The notes under the pieces were generated by a model. That model was given only the letters and a program-made list of their open reading frames with translations. It did no database searches and was not told where the DNA came from. A stretch of DNA of 39,495 bases. Source: Muribaculaceae bacterium (GTDB taxonomy: Bacteria; Bacteroidota; Bacteroidia; Bacteroidales; Muribaculaceae). The stretch lies in assembly GCA_022509205.1 (NCBI GenBank), contig JAFLTR010000021.1, positions 1-39,495 of the forward strand, in the 5' to 3' direction. Position 1 is the stretch's first letter, and each line of letters starts with the position of its first letter. Of this stretch, positions 7,478 to 15,492 are shown piece by piece. Both the position numbers and the translations under genes were made by a program.

Positions 7478-9408
7478 ATTTTTTCCCAATAGTATTCATC
7501 GACGAGGCTGAACAATTCAGCCTTTTTATTTTTACCCACACCGGAATGTAGCACCACTTTGGAATAATCCTCAGCATCTATCAGTTCCGCCATCTGTCGG
7601 AAATCCGCTTCCGGCCCTATTATTAAAAATTTCTTCCCAATAATATTTTGTCTCGTTTTCTTATAATTGGTGAGGGAATCAGGATGAAGCGGACAGTCAA
7701 CTGACAATATATTATAATCAGAGTGACTAAAAGAGGCGACACTTTTACGGGGAAAGGAAAGATTACTTTTCAATTCTTTATTTGATAAACAATTAACTTC
7801 AATTTTTGTGAGACTATGGATAAACCTTAGCGAACATTCTTCGGATGGTTGAGCGGGATATAGAATTGTAGCCATGCTTACTAAAAGAGTAACAGAAGCC
7901 AATGCATACATGGGAACTCTATTTTTCTTTATTTTTGTGTGGAGTGCGTAAGCCAGAAAAAACATGGCGACGAACCAGGTAAAAACCGTTAGTAAAGTCA
8001 CGGAGATTTGAATATTTGCTTTGCCATTATATGATAGGAAGTCTGCGCTTCCAATGAAGAAATCATGGAAAATATCGAGGAATGAGGCTATCGGATGGAA
8101 ATCCAAACCACACGAAAGAAATAGAATATAAAAGGCGCCGACTCCCACAAAAAGAGGTAGCAAGGGCAGAAGTAAAAAATTGGATATGAGAAAAAGAAGA
8201 GGAAGATTTCCGAAGTAATATGAAGTCAGAGCCCATATAAAAAGAGTTGCAATCATAGTGACGAGCAACATCTCGGTGACTTTATACAGATGTGGGTGAC
8301 GTCGATGGTCGATCGGATTAAGTTTGCTGGGAAAAAGAATAATTGCCAGGACACAAAAGAAACTCATCTGCAATCCGACATCCCAAATGAGAAAAGGATT
8401 TAACAGTATGATTAAAAAAACGGATGCAAGAAGAGCATTCAAAGAAGAATTTTTTCTTTCAATCAGGAGAGCCCCGACAAGAATAGTGGCCATAATAGCG
8501 GCTCTTACTGTGGAAGGAGAGAAGCCGGTAAGCATGACATAAAGCCAGATGAAAGCGACAGCTATGATTTTTCGTATTTTGCCAAGTCCCAGAAGACTAA
8601 GAGGGAAAAGCAAGGCCATTACAATAGCGAGCACAATAGCCACATGCATACCGCTAAGGGCAAGAATATGAGCCATTCCGGCCGAGCTAAGGGTCTGACG
8701 CGTTTCGGGAGACAGAAAAAGTTTATCACCTAAAAGGATGGAAATCAAAAAATCTCCTGTGGATCTGTTTAATGAAGATTTTTCAATATGGATGATTAAA
8801 TGATCGCGGAAATCGTTTAATCTTGTAGTGAAAGAGGAAGAATGTCCCAAGGGATGGATGTTTGATTGCTTCACATTCACCCTGTATAAGATACCTTGAT
8901 GAAGCAGGGCAGAAGAATATTTATTTTCTCCCTTTTCGATTTTGACCGGACGTGCGGTAAAACTAAGGATATCTCCTTTTGAGGCAATAAAACCATCGGT
9001 CTTCACTATCAAATTGCAGTTTCTGCATTTGATCTCTTGACCGGTGGAATCAGTTATATTCCTCAAATTAAGCTTAAATCTATCGCCGTTGGCAAAATAT
9101 TCCACCTCTTTTACCTCTCCTCGGAAAGTCAAAGTTTTATTCTGTAATTCTTCCTCTATATAGGGAGAGCACCTGATATTGAAATCGAGGGCTCCTACAC
9201 CCGTAAAAAGAAGAAAAATCCATAAATTATGAAGAGGTGAAAATCTTATACTTTTCACAGGATCTTTAGAAAGGATTGTGACAACAATCCAAACAATAAG
9301 TGCCCCGGCAAGAAACACAGCAGGTATATATAATCCCGGGAAAAGATCAGCCGCCAGCCATATTCCGGCGATCAGGCCGAGAAGAGGAAAGAGGAATTTG
9401 TGAGTCAT
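7432..9408 (-). CDS. comEC: ComEC/Rec2-family DNA uptake channel protein
   Basis: A 658-residue polytopic membrane protein. It has N-terminal membrane helices, a DUF4131/OB-like soluble region (about 75-195, TFRGEVKEVEYFANGDRFKLNL), then the competence domain with the family signature AGMAHILALSGMHVAI at about 243-258, followed by many helices. In naturally competent bacteria ComEC carries single-stranded DNA across the inner membrane. The C-terminal soluble part (about 560-658) is short and lacks the HxHxDH signature of the metallo-beta-lactamase domain that many ComEC proteins carry. The start overlaps the aroE stop by 4 bp (ATGA), so the two are translationally coupled. Whether this organism takes up DNA is not known. 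Confidence 0.9.
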   Translation of the reverse strand: MTHKFLFPLLGLIAGIWLAADLFPGLYIPAVFLAGALIVWIVVTILSKDPVKSIRFSPLHNLWIFLLFTGVGALDFNIRCSPYIEEELQNKTLTFRGEVKEVEYFANGDRFKLNLRNITDSTGQEIKCRNCNLIVKTDGFIASKGDILSFTARPVKIEKGENKYSSALLHQGILYRVNVKQSNIHPLGHSSSFTTRLNDFRDHLIIHIEKSSLNRSTGDFLISILLGDKLFLSPETRQTLSSAGMAHILALSGMHVAIVLAIVMALLFPLSLLGLGKIRKIIAVAFIWLYVMLTGFSPSTVRAAIMATILVGALLIERKNSSLNALLASVFLIILLNPFLIWDVGLQMSFFCVLAIILFPSKLNPIDHRRHPHLYKVTEMLLVTMIATLFIWALTSYYFGNLPLLFLISNFLLLPLLPLFVGVGAFYILFLSCGLDFHPIASFLDIFHDFFIGSADFLSYNGKANIQISVTLLTVFTWFVAMFFLAYALHTKIKKNRVPMYALASVTLLVSMATILYPAQPSEECSLRFIHSLTKIEVNCLSNKELKSNLSFPRKSVASFSHSDYNILSVDCPLHPDSLTNYKKTRQNIIGKKFLIIGPEADFRQMAELIDAEDYSKVVLHSGVGKNKKAELFSLVDEYYWEKIHSLRDNGSLDFPLN

Positions 9409-10151
9409 TTATTCCAAAATTCCCAGGAAGCAATGGCCTGACCCAACCACATTTCCATGCCATTCTTCACGGTGGCACCCTCAGCACGCGATCTTTTCAT
9501 GAATTCGGTCTCTTCAGGGTTATAGACAAGATCATAGCAGAGGTGTTTCGGGGTCAGATAATGATAGGGAATGGGCGCATAAGTTTCTGTATTAGGGAAC
9601 ATTCCGAGTGGCGTGGTATTCACAATTAGTAGGTTGTCGGCAATTATCTCCTCTGTAAGACCGGAATAAGAGAGTTGGCCCTGCTGTGGTGACCTTGAGA
9701 CAAATGTAACCTCAAGCCCCAGATTTTTCAAAATATAATTCACTGCTTTTGATGCTCCACCGGTTCCTAATATCAGAGCTTTTTTCATATCGGTTTTTAG
9801 CAGAGGGAGGAGCGAGTTCTTGAATCCAATGCAATCGGAATTATAACCTTTAAGATAGGGTTTGCCGGAATTATAACTCACCTTTATTACATTAACGGCC
9901 CCAATCCCCTTTGCCTCATCTGAAATTTCATCAAGCATAGGCATCACCTCCTGCTTATATGGGATTGTGACATTCAGTCCTTTAAGATTCGGGGTATTCT
10001 CTATCAATTCGCTAAATTCACTGATTGTGGCAAGTGGAAATAGAGAATATTGAGCATCGATACCCTCTATTTTAAATTTTTCGTTAAAATAAGCGGCAGA
10101 AAGAGAATGACCAATTTTCTTTCCGATGAGTCCATATTGATCCTTACTCAT
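9405..10151 (-). CDS. aroE: Shikimate dehydrogenase
   Basis: A 248-residue enzyme that reduces 3-dehydroshikimate to shikimate with NADPH in aromatic amino acid synthesis. Substrate-site features are SLSAAYFNE (from 16), NVTIPYK with the catalytic lysine K66, and GYNSDCIGF with the catalytic aspartate D106. The nucleotide-binding glycine motif GTGGASKAV lies at 129-137. The length is that of the short Bacteroidetes AroE. It starts 21 bases after the M13 peptidase stop and overlaps comEC by ATGA, so it belongs to the same minus-strand run. Confidence 0.95.
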   Translation of the reverse strand: MSKDQYGLIGKKIGHSLSAAYFNEKFKIEGIDAQYSLFPLATISEFSELIENTPNLKGLNVTIPYKQEVMPMLDEISDEAKGIGAVNVIKVSYNSGKPYLKGYNSDCIGFKNSLLPLLKTDMKKALILGTGGASKAVNYILKNLGLEVTFVSRSPQQGQLSYSGLTEEIIADNLLIVNTTPLGMFPNTETYAPIPYHYLTPKHLCYDLVYNPEETEFMKRSRAEGATVKNGMEMWLGQAIASWEFWNK

Positions 10152-10172
10152 AATAATTCTTATTTTTTGCTT

Positions 10173-12182
10173 TTACCATATAATTACTCTCTCTTCTTTG
10201 GGAAGAAACATCTCATCTCCCTCTTTGACATTGAAAGCCTCTTGAAAAGAGTCAATATTTTTCAGAGTTACGTTGACGCGGTTTTTTGCCAGAGAATGGG
10301 GGTCGGACTTGGTAGCCATAAGTTTTGCTTCTTCACGTATACTACCTGCCCAGACATTGGCAAATCCGAGGAAAAAACGTTGTAGGAGAGTAAACCCGTC
10401 ATCTACATCAGATTCCGGCTTGGTGCCAAGATATGCTGTAAGAGCAATATTTATTCCTCCTTGATCTGCGATGTTTTCTCCGAGCGTAAACCTTCCATTG
10501 GCAAATACGCCGGGTGCTATTTCCACCTTATCGAATTGCTCAACAAGAATATCGGCAAGTTTGTTGAATTTCTCAGCATCTTCTGCTGTCCACCAGTCCG
10601 TAAGGTTTCCATTTTTATCGAATTGTCTGCCCTGATCGTCGAAACCGTGAGTCATTTCATGCCCGATCACAACTCCTATGGCTCCGTAGTTGATAGCATC
10701 GTCGGCATTGATGTCGAAAAATGGAGGCTGAAGAATGGCAGCCGGGAAACATATTTCATTCACAACCGGACTGTAATATGCATTGACTGTCTGTGGAGTC
10801 ATGTGCCATTCCTCTTTGTCTACCGGTTTGTTAAGTTTTGCATAGTTATCTTTAGTGAACCAGATTGAAGCTTTCTGCACATTCTCAAGATAGGATTTGG
10901 CAGGGTCAATTTGGAGTTCGGAATAGTCTTTCCACTTGTCAGGATATCCGATTTTTACACCCATGGCAGCCAACTTTTCACGAGCTTTCGCCTTGGTATC
11001 CTCCGACATCCATTTAAGAGCGGATATGTGTTGATCCAAAGATTTACGTAGGTTTTCCACGAGAGCTATCATATAGTCTTTGTTCTCCTTAGGAAAATAT
11101 TTTTCCACATAAAGTTGGCCGACAGCTTCTCCAAACATTGAATTTGGCACCGCCATAGCACGCTTCCAACGAGGCTTCTTCTCTTTCTGACCGCTCATCA
11201 CTTTGTTGAATTCAAAGTTAGCATCGATGAAGTCGTCGCTCATCAGACCGGAGGAATTTGCTACGATACTATACACGATGTAGTCCTCCATTTCTTCCGA
11301 TGTAAGTTGTGAAACGAGTGATGGCAGCGCTTGCATATAAGCCACTGATCCGACATTAACAGATTTGAGCTCTTTAACCCCGATCAATTCGAAATATCTT
11401 GGCCAGTCGATTAAATCAAATTCTTTCTGCAACTGTTCGATAGTGTAGATATTATGATGAAGAACGGGATTACGCCTCATTTCACGGGTCATTTTCACTT
11501 CCGCAAGTTTTGTCTCAAATTTGATTATGGCTTCCCATGCGGTTTGTGCTTTTTTATCATCATATCCCACTAATGAGAGAAGCTTCTTCACATAGATCTC
11601 ATAAGCCTCCCTTATTTTGCGGTTGGTCTCGTTATCCTCAAGATAATAGTCTCGGTCGCCCATTCCGAGACCTGTTTCGCCTATGTGCATGATATTGATA
11701 TTGGAATCGGCAAAATCGGAGCCCACCCCTGAGGCAAAAAAAGTACTGTCAAGACCTATGTGTAGCCATGCAACAAAACTTGTTAAATCACCATTCTTAA
11801 GTTTCTCCCTCAATTCATTTAATGTAGGCATGATGGGCTCGGAGCCTTCAGTGTTGAGACGCTTCTCGTCCATGCCGAGATTATAAAGGTCGCTGATTTT
11901 CTGGGCAATCGATCCTTTTTCTTTGGAAGAAGGGTCGAAAGCTAAATTTAGAATCAGGTCCTGAACATTTTTACGGGCGTTCTCACGCAACACTTCAAAT
12001 TGTCCATAGGAAGAGAAATCATCAGGTATGGGATTTGCCTTGATCCAACCCCCGCACGCATATTCAAAAAAATCCTGCCGAGGGGAAACCTCCGGATTCA
12101 AGTTTTCTCTATTTATACCATGTTTATTCATAATTCTGCAATTTGAAAAGATTTGTAAGATGACTGTAGCTCGCTCTGTCAT
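10173..12182 (-). CDS. M13-family (neprilysin/PepO-like) zinc metallopeptidase
   Basis: A 669-residue peptidase cleaving oligopeptides. Zinc signature HEMTH is at 508-512, with the third ligand in ENIAD at 569-573; NAYYSP (467-472) is the substrate-binding motif, and the family end FLPKEERVIIW is intact. The N-terminal domain begins at about residue 34 (PRQDFFEYACGGW). The first ATG overlaps the upstream stop (ATGA), but a second ATG at 12131 (MNKHGINREN) is 51 bases in, lies after an AT-rich leader and gives a start more like homologues; either is possible. Unlike many Bacteroidetes PepO proteins there is no signal peptide from either start, so a cytoplasmic enzyme is implied. Confidence 0.93.
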   Translation of the reverse strand: MTERATVILQIFSNCRIMNKHGINRENLNPEVSPRQDFFEYACGGWIKANPIPDDFSSYGQFEVLRENARKNVQDLILNLAFDPSSKEKGSIAQKISDLYNLGMDEKRLNTEGSEPIMPTLNELREKLKNGDLTSFVAWLHIGLDSTFFASGVGSDFADSNINIMHIGETGLGMGDRDYYLEDNETNRKIREAYEIYVKKLLSLVGYDDKKAQTAWEAIIKFETKLAEVKMTREMRRNPVLHHNIYTIEQLQKEFDLIDWPRYFELIGVKELKSVNVGSVAYMQALPSLVSQLTSEEMEDYIVYSIVANSSGLMSDDFIDANFEFNKVMSGQKEKKPRWKRAMAVPNSMFGEAVGQLYVEKYFPKENKDYMIALVENLRKSLDQHISALKWMSEDTKAKAREKLAAMGVKIGYPDKWKDYSELQIDPAKSYLENVQKASIWFTKDNYAKLNKPVDKEEWHMTPQTVNAYYSPVVNEICFPAAILQPPFFDINADDAINYGAIGVVIGHEMTHGFDDQGRQFDKNGNLTDWWTAEDAEKFNKLADILVEQFDKVEIAPGVFANGRFTLGENIADQGGINIALTAYLGTKPESDVDDGFTLLQRFFLGFANVWAGSIREEAKLMATKSDPHSLAKNRVNVTLKNIDSFQEAFNVKEGDEMFLPKEERVIIW

Positions 12183-14107
12183 TGTCCTTTCAGGTGGTCG
12201 AGCTCAGTCTGAAACGTTTCCCATTGTGTAGTTAATTCATCAAGAGTTGATTTCTTTTGGGCATAATTCTTAAGAATATCATCGTCGATTTCCCCTTTGG
12301 CAAGCTTCTCCTCGATTTCAGAAATTTCAACTTCAATTTTTTCGATAGCATTTTCCACTTCAGCAACTTTTTTCTCAGCCTTTCTCACAGTTCTGTCATA
12401 TTCTTTCTTTTCCTGGTAGGAGAGGGCTGATTTTGATAAAACTTCAGGTGCTTTTTCCTCTTCATTTTTTTTCTCGGGTTGCTTGAGTTCATTACCGGAA
12501 GACAGGTTTTTTTCTTTCAGATAGTCGTAGATGCCTCCGATATGTTCACGCACTTTACCATTAGCGAACTCATATACTTTATCTACCAGCCCATCCAGGA
12601 AGTCTCTGTCATGACTCACAATTATTATGGTGCCATTGAAATCCTTGAGGGCTTTCTTGAGCACATCCTTTGTGCGCATGTCAAGGTGGTTGGTCGGTTC
12701 GTCGAGAATAAGGAAATTCACCGGCTCAAGCAACAGTTTTGCCATAGCCAGACGTGTCTTTTCTCCCCCTGATAATACAGCCACTTTCTTATCGATATCT
12801 TCTCCGCGGAAAAGGAAAGTGGCCAGCAGATCTTTTAGCTTAGTGCGAATATCTCCGGTGGCTACATCATCCAGAGTTTCAAATACTGTTTTGGAAGTGT
12901 CGAGTAGCTGAGCCTGATTTTGGGCAAAATAGCCGATCTTTATATTATGGCCGATTTTCAAATGCCCCTTATAGGGGATTTCGGACATGATACATTTCAC
13001 AAAAGTGGATTTCCCCTCCCCATTACTCCCTACAAGAGCCACTTTTTCTCCTCTTCGCATTGTGAAGTCTACACCCGAAAACACCGTATGTTCGCCATAA
13101 GATTTTTCAAGGGCTTCCACGATAATAGGGAAATCCCCGGAGCGTTCTGCAGGAGGAAATTTGAAGCTTACATGACTCGTGTCTTCCGCATCAATTTCAA
13201 TAGGCACAATCTTTTCAAGTTGTTTTATACGACTCTGCACCTGCACAGCCTTTGTGGCTTTATAGCGGAACCGTTCGATAAAATCTTTTGTATCGGCAAT
13301 CAGCTTTTGTTGGTTTTCAAAAGCTTTCAACTGTTGCTCTATACGTTCCTTACGAAGCTGGACGAACGGTGTGTAAGAAACCTTGTAATCGTAAATTTTG
13401 CCACAGGATATCTCCACGGTACGTTTTGTGACATTGTCAAGGAAGGCTCTGTCATGGCTGACGAGCACCACGGCGCCGGCCTTGTTGATTAAGAATTGTT
13501 CGAGCCATTGGATGGAATTGATGTCAAGATGGTTGGTAGGCTCGTCAAGGAGAAGAAGGTCGGGTTTCTGAAGCAAAATCTTTGCAAGTTCGATTCTCAT
13601 TCGCCATCCTCCTGAGAATTCAGTCGTTGGACGATTAAAATCAGTTGGTTTGAAGCCGAGACCGATGAGCGTCTTTTCAATTTCAGCCTCCATATTTTCT
13701 GGAAACCTTAATAGCAAGGCATTCCTTAATTCATCAGCCTTAGAAATGAGATTGAGGAATTCGTCAGATTCATGGTCATCACGACCGGCAATCTCGGCAG
13801 TGAGTTTTTCCAATCTTTCCTCAAGATTGATCCTTTCCTTATAAGCCTTTTTTGTTTCCTGCAGAAGAGTTGTGTCATCTATAGTTTTCATCTCCTGCGG
13901 CAGATATCCTATGGAAATATCATTTGGCAGGGCAACAGACCCGGAAGTGGGGAGCTGCTGCCCTGAAATAATTTTAAGAAGTGTGGATTTCCCGGCACCG
14001 TTTTTACCGACTAATGCCAGCCGGTCGTTGTCATTTATCGAAAAGGAAATGTCGTTGAAAAGCGGTTTGGCAGAGAAATCAACCGTGAGATTATTGATCC
14101 CTATCAT
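12179..14107 (-). CDS. ABC-F family ATPase (Uup/YfmR-like)
   Basis: A 642-residue soluble protein with two ABC ATPase domains and no membrane segment. Walker A motifs are GKNGAGKST (34-42) and GSNGEGKST; signature motifs are FSGGWRMR and LSGGEKTRLAM; both Walker B regions read LDEPTNHLD. Between them is the ABC-F interdomain linker (about 235-300, rich in K, R and Q), and a charged coiled-coil tail covers about 550-642, as in Uup. ABC-F proteins act on the ribosome E site to relieve stalling; some give antibiotic protection. This arrangement fits a housekeeping Uup/YheS/YfmR-type factor better than a resistance type, but the exact orthologue is not settled. It overlaps both neighbours by ATGA. 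Confidence 0.93.
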   Translation of the reverse strand: MIGINNLTVDFSAKPLFNDISFSINDNDRLALVGKNGAGKSTLLKIISGQQLPTSGSVALPNDISIGYLPQEMKTIDDTTLLQETKKAYKERINLEERLEKLTAEIAGRDDHESDEFLNLISKADELRNALLLRFPENMEAEIEKTLIGLGFKPTDFNRPTTEFSGGWRMRIELAKILLQKPDLLLLDEPTNHLDINSIQWLEQFLINKAGAVVLVSHDRAFLDNVTKRTVEISCGKIYDYKVSYTPFVQLRKERIEQQLKAFENQQKLIADTKDFIERFRYKATKAVQVQSRIKQLEKIVPIEIDAEDTSHVSFKFPPAERSGDFPIIVEALEKSYGEHTVFSGVDFTMRRGEKVALVGSNGEGKSTFVKCIMSEIPYKGHLKIGHNIKIGYFAQNQAQLLDTSKTVFETLDDVATGDIRTKLKDLLATFLFRGEDIDKKVAVLSGGEKTRLAMAKLLLEPVNFLILDEPTNHLDMRTKDVLKKALKDFNGTIIIVSHDRDFLDGLVDKVYEFANGKVREHIGGIYDYLKEKNLSSGNELKQPEKKNEEEKAPEVLSKSALSYQEKKEYDRTVRKAEKKVAEVENAIEKIEVEISEIEEKLAKGEIDDDILKNYAQKKSTLDELTTQWETFQTELDHLKGQ

Positions 14108-14484
14108 CTGGGTGAGGGTCCGTATTGGTTATCTCCGGGTTGAGAGGCTTTACAAAGCAATACTAACTCAATGATCCATCCGATAAACGGGAGGAGATAC
14201 CAAAGGGTGTACCATCCGGATTTCCCGGTGTCGTGAAGACGCCGAATACTTGCACAAATCAATGTAGCAGCCAAGACGGCATTTATCACTTCGAAAATAA
14301 TTCCGAGCCACACCTGCTCCATGCCGTGGAACATCAGGCGACCGCCAAACCAGCCAAGCACACCGCCGATTATATAAATGAACAAAGCATACCACCAGAA
14401 TTCACTTCTGGAAGCTCTACCGATGGGGTTGAAAAAATTATTAAGGCCCACTCTGACTGCTTCTGAAAATCCCATAGTTGTCAA
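14104..14484 (-). CDS. DUF805 inner-membrane protein
   Basis: A 126-residue membrane protein of the DUF805 (YhaH-like) family. The hallmarks are FFNPIGRASRSEFWWYALF at 17-35, several hydrophobic segments, the motif CASIRRLHDTGKSGWY near 77-92 and the end LCKASQPGDNQYGPSP. The molecular role of DUF805 is unknown. A second ATG three codons in (MGFSEA) is an alternative start. It is the first gene of the five-gene minus-strand run; its stop overlaps the ABC-F start by 4 bp. Confidence 0.92.
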   Translation of the reverse strand: MTTMGFSEAVRVGLNNFFNPIGRASRSEFWWYALFIYIIGGVLGWFGGRLMFHGMEQVWLGIIFEVINAVLAATLICASIRRLHDTGKSGWYTLWYLLPFIGWIIELVLLCKASQPGDNQYGPSPR

Positions 14485-14520
14485 TTTATTTATGTTTATA
14501 TATTATTTAAAGAATTTATG

Positions 14521-14548
14521 CAAATATAATTTAAAATACTTAAATTTG
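14521..14548. promoter_or_regulatory. Divergent -7 elements for DUF805 and flavin reductase genes
   Basis: On the minus strand TATATTTG (14528-14521) followed by C points to the DUF805 operon, start near 14514. On the plus strand TAAATTTG (14541-14548) points to the flavin reductase gene with a leader of about 40 nt. Their -33 boxes are weak. Confidence 0.5.
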
Positions 14549-14595
14549 GAAAACGAATAAAAAACTATTAACTAATAAAGTTAAGAAAAACAAAA

Positions 14596-15156
14596 ATGAG
14601 AAAGAATTTTGGTAAGAAGCCTTGGTGCTATCCGCAGCCGGTTTTTATACTTGCAGCCTATGACAAGGATGGTAAGCCAAATGCCATGAATGTGGCCTGG
14701 GGAGGTATGTACTACGATGATCAGATCATGATGTGTATCAGTGCCAACCATAAGACCACTGAAAATATTCTCGAGTCAAAAGCCTTTACAGTCAGTATGG
14801 CCGACAAGGATCATCTTGTGGCTTGCGATTATGTCGGAGTGGTGTCGGGAAACAAAGAACCGGACAAATTCAAGAAAGCCGGTTTCACATCTACGAAATC
14901 TGAATTTGTAAATGCACCTCTTATCAACGAGCTTCCGATGACTATCGAATGTAAGCTGATATCCTATGATCCGGAAATGTGCACTCTCATCGGTGAAATT
15001 GTGAACATTTCAGCCGATGAATCTATCCTGAATGAAAAAGGTAAGATAGATCCGTCAAAATTAAAACCGATAACATTCGACCCGGCCAACAACGCCTATC
15101 TTGAGATAGGGGAGAAGGTGGGGAATGCTTTCAAAGACGGCTTGGCTCTGAGATAA
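14596..15156 (+). CDS. Flavin reductase-like FMN-binding protein
   Basis: A 186-residue protein of the flavin reductase-like, FMN-binding split-barrel family. It shows the typical opening PQPVFILAAYDKDGKPNAMNVAWGG (about 13-37) and the segment ISANHKTTENILESKAFTVSMA (about 48-69), which forms the flavin pocket. Members reduce or bind flavin and support various oxidoreductases; no partner gene is adjacent, so the electron donor and acceptor are unknown. It has its own promoter and converges on the efflux operon with 30 bases between stops. Confidence 0.9.
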   Translation: MRKNFGKKPWCYPQPVFILAAYDKDGKPNAMNVAWGGMYYDDQIMMCISANHKTTENILESKAFTVSMADKDHLVACDYVGVVSGNKEPDKFKKAGFTSTKSEFVNAPLINELPMTIECKLISYDPEMCTLIGEIVNISADESILNEKGKIDPSKLKPITFDPANNAYLEIGEKVGNAFKDGLALR

Positions 15157-15186
15157 GTTTCCCTTAAAATCGAGAGCCGGGAAAAC

Positions 15187-15480
15187 TCATATCATCTGCG
15201 AAATTTCCCAGACAAAGGCCCGAAGGCCCAGACGAGGTTTAGACTCGTCAAGGGCCTTCAGCTTGTTTAATACAGTCTCCACACGCTGATCCTCCACAAT
15301 TGTGAGAATTGCATTGCCAAGCGATGGCCATGCATGGCTACCGTAATGTGGTTCTCCGGTTGTAGTGCCTCGTCCACGGGTTTCACCGAAAGAGGTAAAT
15401 CCCCGGCAGGAGCTTTTCTCCAGAATGTCGAGAATGGCATCATTATGAGCCTGATCGAAGGCAATAAATATAGCTTTCAT
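15187..15480 (-). CDS. PII-like signalling protein at the end of an RND efflux operon
   Basis: A 97-residue protein with the ferredoxin-like pattern of the PII superfamily: strand KAIFIAFD, helix HNDAILDILEKSS, then a segment equivalent to the T-loop (GRGTTTGEPHYGSHAWPSLGN, about 36-56, with Y46), strand AILTIVED, helix VETVLNKLKALDES, and a final strand LRAFVWEI. The classical GlnB signatures are absent. It resembles the divergent PII-like proteins (the PII-NG type) that are found beside heavy-metal or RND efflux genes. It starts 12 bases after the RND permease gene and is surely co-transcribed, so it may sense a ligand and regulate the pump. The fold is probable; ligand and target unknown. 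Confidence 0.75.
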   Translation of the reverse strand: MKAIFIAFDQAHNDAILDILEKSSCRGFTSFGETRGRGTTTGEPHYGSHAWPSLGNAILTIVEDQRVETVLNKLKALDESKPRLGLRAFVWEISQMI

Positions 15481-15492
15481 ACAAATGAAGGA

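Noticed and set aside
15155-15187. Imperfect hairpin AGTTTCCC/GGGAAAACT between the convergent flavin reductase and PII-like genes
   Set aside because: It has a bulge, a long loop and no T-run, so it is too weak to call a terminator.
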